Source: Bifidobacterium breve
GTDB lineage: Bacteria; Actinomycetota; Actinomycetes; UBA12327
Reading direction: 5' to 3'
Assembly (NCBI GenBank): GCA_943332445.1
Contig: CALQPL010000078.1
Span: 1 to 6,012, forward strand
DNA length: 6,012 nucleotides
Shown here one piece after another: positions 5,911-6,012 of this stretch. The position numbers were made by a program, and so were the translations under genes. Every line of letters starts with the position of its first letter. Within the stretch, counting starts at the first letter, position 1. A model generated the notes under the pieces. It had not been told where the DNA came from, ran no database searches, and saw only the letters and a list, made by a program, of their open reading frames with translations.

Positions 5911-6012
5911 GTGGCTTCCCCCTCATATGGGCCGTTGGGCACCAGTGAGTTTCGGATTCGCGCCCGCGCGTTGCTCGGCAACCCGCGATGGCGCTATCAG
6001 TGCGATGTCACG
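5911..6012 (+). CDS. Possible start of an unidentified gene leaving the window
   Basis: From a GTG at 5911 the frame stays open to the window end, 34 codons, with N-terminus reading VASPSYGPLGTSEFRIRARA (first residue would be Met) and then LLGNPRWRYQCDVT. The codons favour G or C at the third position and the residue mix looks protein-like, more so than the overlapping frame that begins with ATG at 5909. A TTG at 5935 is another possible start. No good Shine-Dalgarno is seen; TATCTT (5894-5899) could be a -10 box. I do not recognise the family, and too little is visible to propose a function. It would be divergent from the lipoprotein gene. Confidence 0.35.
   Translation, partial: MASPSYGPLGTSEFRIRARALLGNPRWRYQCDVT

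Noticed and set aside
5325..5948. A 207-codon + strand open frame opposite the lipoprotein and into the intergenic region
   Set aside because: The Ala/Gly-rich stretch is the complement of the Pro/Thr linker of the lipoprotein, whose lipobox, HNH and Excalibur motifs settle the true strand.

Overview
The window suggests an actinomycete (Actinomycetota) of moderate to fairly high GC. The evidence is a luciferase-like (F420/flavin) oxidoreductase, a surface lipoprotein joining an HNH nuclease domain to an Excalibur domain, a MazEF pair of the type seen in mycobacteria, GTG start codons, and -10 boxes placed so that transcripts would begin at or next to the start codon. Genus cannot be fixed from this stretch.

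Left part (1-2274, + strand): the 3' portion of a large cell-surface glycopolymer enzyme. The end of a GT-A (family 2) glycosyltransferase domain is fused to a complete CDP-glycerol:glycerophosphotransferase (TagB/TagF-like) domain. Its 5' end lies outside the window. Its stop codon interlocks with that of a MazF toxin gene on the opposite strand, through one shared CTAG.

Middle part (2271-4177, - strand): read right to left, this is tRNA-Ser(UGA), a strong hairpin terminator starting at the tRNA CCA end, a luciferase-like oxidoreductase, then the mazE antitoxin and mazF toxin, which overlap by 4 bases. The 82-base gap before mazE holds a candidate -10 box and a candidate operator. A perfect 12-base palindrome lies just upstream of the oxidoreductase.

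Right part (4231-6012): a SOUL heme-binding-family gene on the + strand has a clear candidate leaderless promoter. It converges after 18 bases on a - strand lipoprotein gene (HNH/DUF1524 plus Excalibur). The last 230 bases hold the lipoprotein upstream region, a hairpin, and probably the start of another + strand gene that leaves the window.

The window looks like several short independent transcription units, not one pathway. The surface-polymer enzyme and the surface lipoprotein both act at the envelope. The MazEF pair is the only mobile-type accessory module. I see no insertion sequence, CRISPR array, prophage or clearly new multi-gene system.
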